Source of the DNA: an uncultured Saprospiraceae bacterium | Lineage (GTDB): Bacteria > Bacteroidota > Bacteroidia > Chitinophagales > Saprospiraceae | NCBI GenBank assembly: GCA_934699305.1 | Contig: CAKUWM010000209.1 | Span: 1 to 5,524, forward strand | DNA: 5,524 nucleotides | Reading direction: 5' to 3' | Shown: piece by piece, positions 4,551-5,524 of the stretch | Numbering within the stretch: the first letter of the stretch is position 1 | Layout: every line of letters begins with the position of its first letter | Notes under the pieces: model-generated | What the model was told of the DNA's origin: nothing | What the model saw: the letters and a program-made list of their open reading frames with translations, nothing else | The model's database searches: none | Translations under genes and position numbers: made by a program

Positions 4551-5524
4551 ATGAAATGGAGTCGTTATAACATCACTTATCAAAAAGATGATAATGTTTT
4601 TATTTTATATAATTATAGCACAGATTCTTTCATTTTTTTATTAAATGATCTTAGAAAAATCGTTGAGTCACTTAAAGATGATATTGATACATTATATAAT
4701 ATTCATCCAGAACTTTATAATGAATTAATTAAAAAAGAATTTATTGTTGATAATGAGTTGAATGAAGTGAAAGCCGCCACAAATAGAATTATAGAAAGAC
4801 TTAATTCTCCTGAAATTTTTAAACTTACTATTAATCCTACTTTAGATTGTAATTTAAAATGTTGGTATTGTTATGAAAATCATATTTCGAATAGTCTGAT
4901 CAATTCAAGCACACTTGAGGGTATTAAAAATCTTTTATTAAGAAAAACAATTATTGGAGATTTAAAAAAGGTGGAATTGTCGTTTTTCGGAGGAGAACCT
5001 TTGTACAGAACGAAAGGAACAGTATTATCAATTATATCTTTTACAAAAGATATTTGTGAGCGAAATAATAAAGAACTTAGAATTCATTTTACTACTAATG
5101 GTACATTATTAAATTTAACTCTCATAAAAGAGTTAGTAAGATTATGTCCTGCTATTTCCGTTCAGATTCCTTTCGATGGTGGCAGAGAAGAACATAATAA
5201 AGTGAAAAAATTTATAAATTCAAAAGGAACCTATGACATCATTTTAAAAAATGTAATTAGCGCTTTAGAAAATGGTATTAAGGTAAATATTCGCTGTAAT
5301 TATTCGTCACCTGAGAATTTAGATTCATTCAAAGAATTGATCGAAAATTTTGATGTTATTGCTAAACAATACAAGGGGTTGATGAACTTTGGAATGCAAC
5401 AAGTATGGCAGGTTTCTCCTAGTCTGATTTTAGATAAAAAGGTTTCAGAAATTAGATCATTATTAATTAGAAGCAATTTTAAAAACAATTTAACTGGTCA
5501 GGGAGCTGTATCTAGCCCTTGTTA
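4551..5524 (+). CDS. Radical SAM peptide maturase with probable SPASM domain (3' end outside window)
   Basis: The frame runs from ATG 4551 without a stop to the window end, giving 324 residues. An in-frame TAA at 4536-4538 makes this the first possible start. Residues 1-~90 are an N-terminal extension (starts MKWSRYNITYQ) of the kind that holds leader-binding folds in peptide maturases. The [4Fe-4S]/SAM motif CNLKCWYC has Cys100, Cys104 and Cys107. Further family landmarks are FFGGEP (Gly147-Gly148), FTTNG (Asn183-Gly184) and FDGG (Asp209). The visible part ends SSPC, with Cys324 at 5520-5522 where anSME-like enzymes place the first Cys of the SPASM region binding auxiliary iron-sulfur clusters. 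By family the enzyme makes a 5'-deoxyadenosyl radical that modifies a precursor peptide; the gene just before it is the obvious substrate. It fits the GG-Bacteroidales radical SAM maturase group best, from context and motif set. The gene is very AT-rich, unlike the barrel gene. Bond type and target residues cannot be read from sequence. Confidence 0.93.
   Translation, partial: MKWSRYNITYQKDDNVFILYNYSTDSFIFLLNDLRKIVESLKDDIDTLYNIHPELYNELIKKEFIVDNELNEVKAATNRIIERLNSPEIFKLTINPTLDCNLKCWYCYENHISNSLINSSTLEGIKNLLLRKTIIGDLKKVELSFFGGEPLYRTKGTVLSIISFTKDICERNNKELRIHFTTNGTLLNLTLIKELVRLCPAISVQIPFDGGREEHNKVKKFINSKGTYDIILKNVISALENGIKVNIRCNYSSPENLDSFKELIENFDVIAKQYKGLMNFGMQQVWQVSPSLILDKKVSEIRSLLIRSNFKNNLTGQGAVSSPC

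Noticed and set aside
5300..5488. 62-codon minus-strand frame
   Set aside because: It is antisense to the radical SAM gene, whose motifs and frame are unambiguous.
1..5524. CRISPR array, tRNA, rRNA or insertion-sequence ends
   Set aside because: I see no regularly spaced repeats, no tRNA-like cloverleaf and no transposase frame; the inverted repeat at 3806-3850 has only a 23-base spacer and cannot be transposon ends.

Overview
The window looks like chromosomal DNA of a Bacteroidota (Bacteroidales-type) bacterium. The evidence is an outer-membrane protein with a carboxypeptidase-regulatory-like N-terminal domain, a plug and a beta-barrel; A-rich, Shine-Dalgarno-poor starts; very AT-rich accessory genes; and a short peptide with a Gly-Gly leader followed directly by a radical SAM/SPASM-type enzyme. 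That last pair fits the 'GG-Bacteroidales' class of ribosomally made, post-translationally modified peptides (RiPPs).

Layout. (1) 2-619: the C-terminal part of a gene that starts before the window. Its last ~80 residues have the three-strand, three-helix order of a PqqD-like RiPP recognition element. (2) 632-1375: an unrecognised exported protein, probably a small outer-membrane beta-barrel. (3) 1388-3751: a complete 787-residue TonB-receptor-like outer-membrane beta-barrel protein. Genes 1-3 are separated by only 12 bases each and look like one operon. (4) 3752-4281: a 530-base stretch with no convincing gene but much secondary structure. It holds a three-copy alternating motif, a GC-rich (about 51%) element with competing stems, and two strong hairpins just before the next gene. 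(5) 4282-4482: a 66-residue RiPP precursor with a Gly-Gly leader and a four-cysteine core. (6) 4500-4530: a 13-bp hairpin. (7) 4551 to the window end: the first 324 residues of a radical SAM maturase, cut off at what is probably its first SPASM cysteine.

How it may work (inference). The radical SAM enzyme would bind the leader of the 66-residue peptide and modify its Cys-rich C-terminal half, and the leader would then be removed after Gly-Gly. The operon before it, which ends a possible second RiPP enzyme and carries two outer-membrane proteins, may be a neighbouring cassette or may supply export, uptake or immunity. The structured 530-base region and the hairpin between precursor and maturase are the likely places where expression and the peptide-to-enzyme ratio are set. 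The peptidase and exporter expected for such a system are not in this window.
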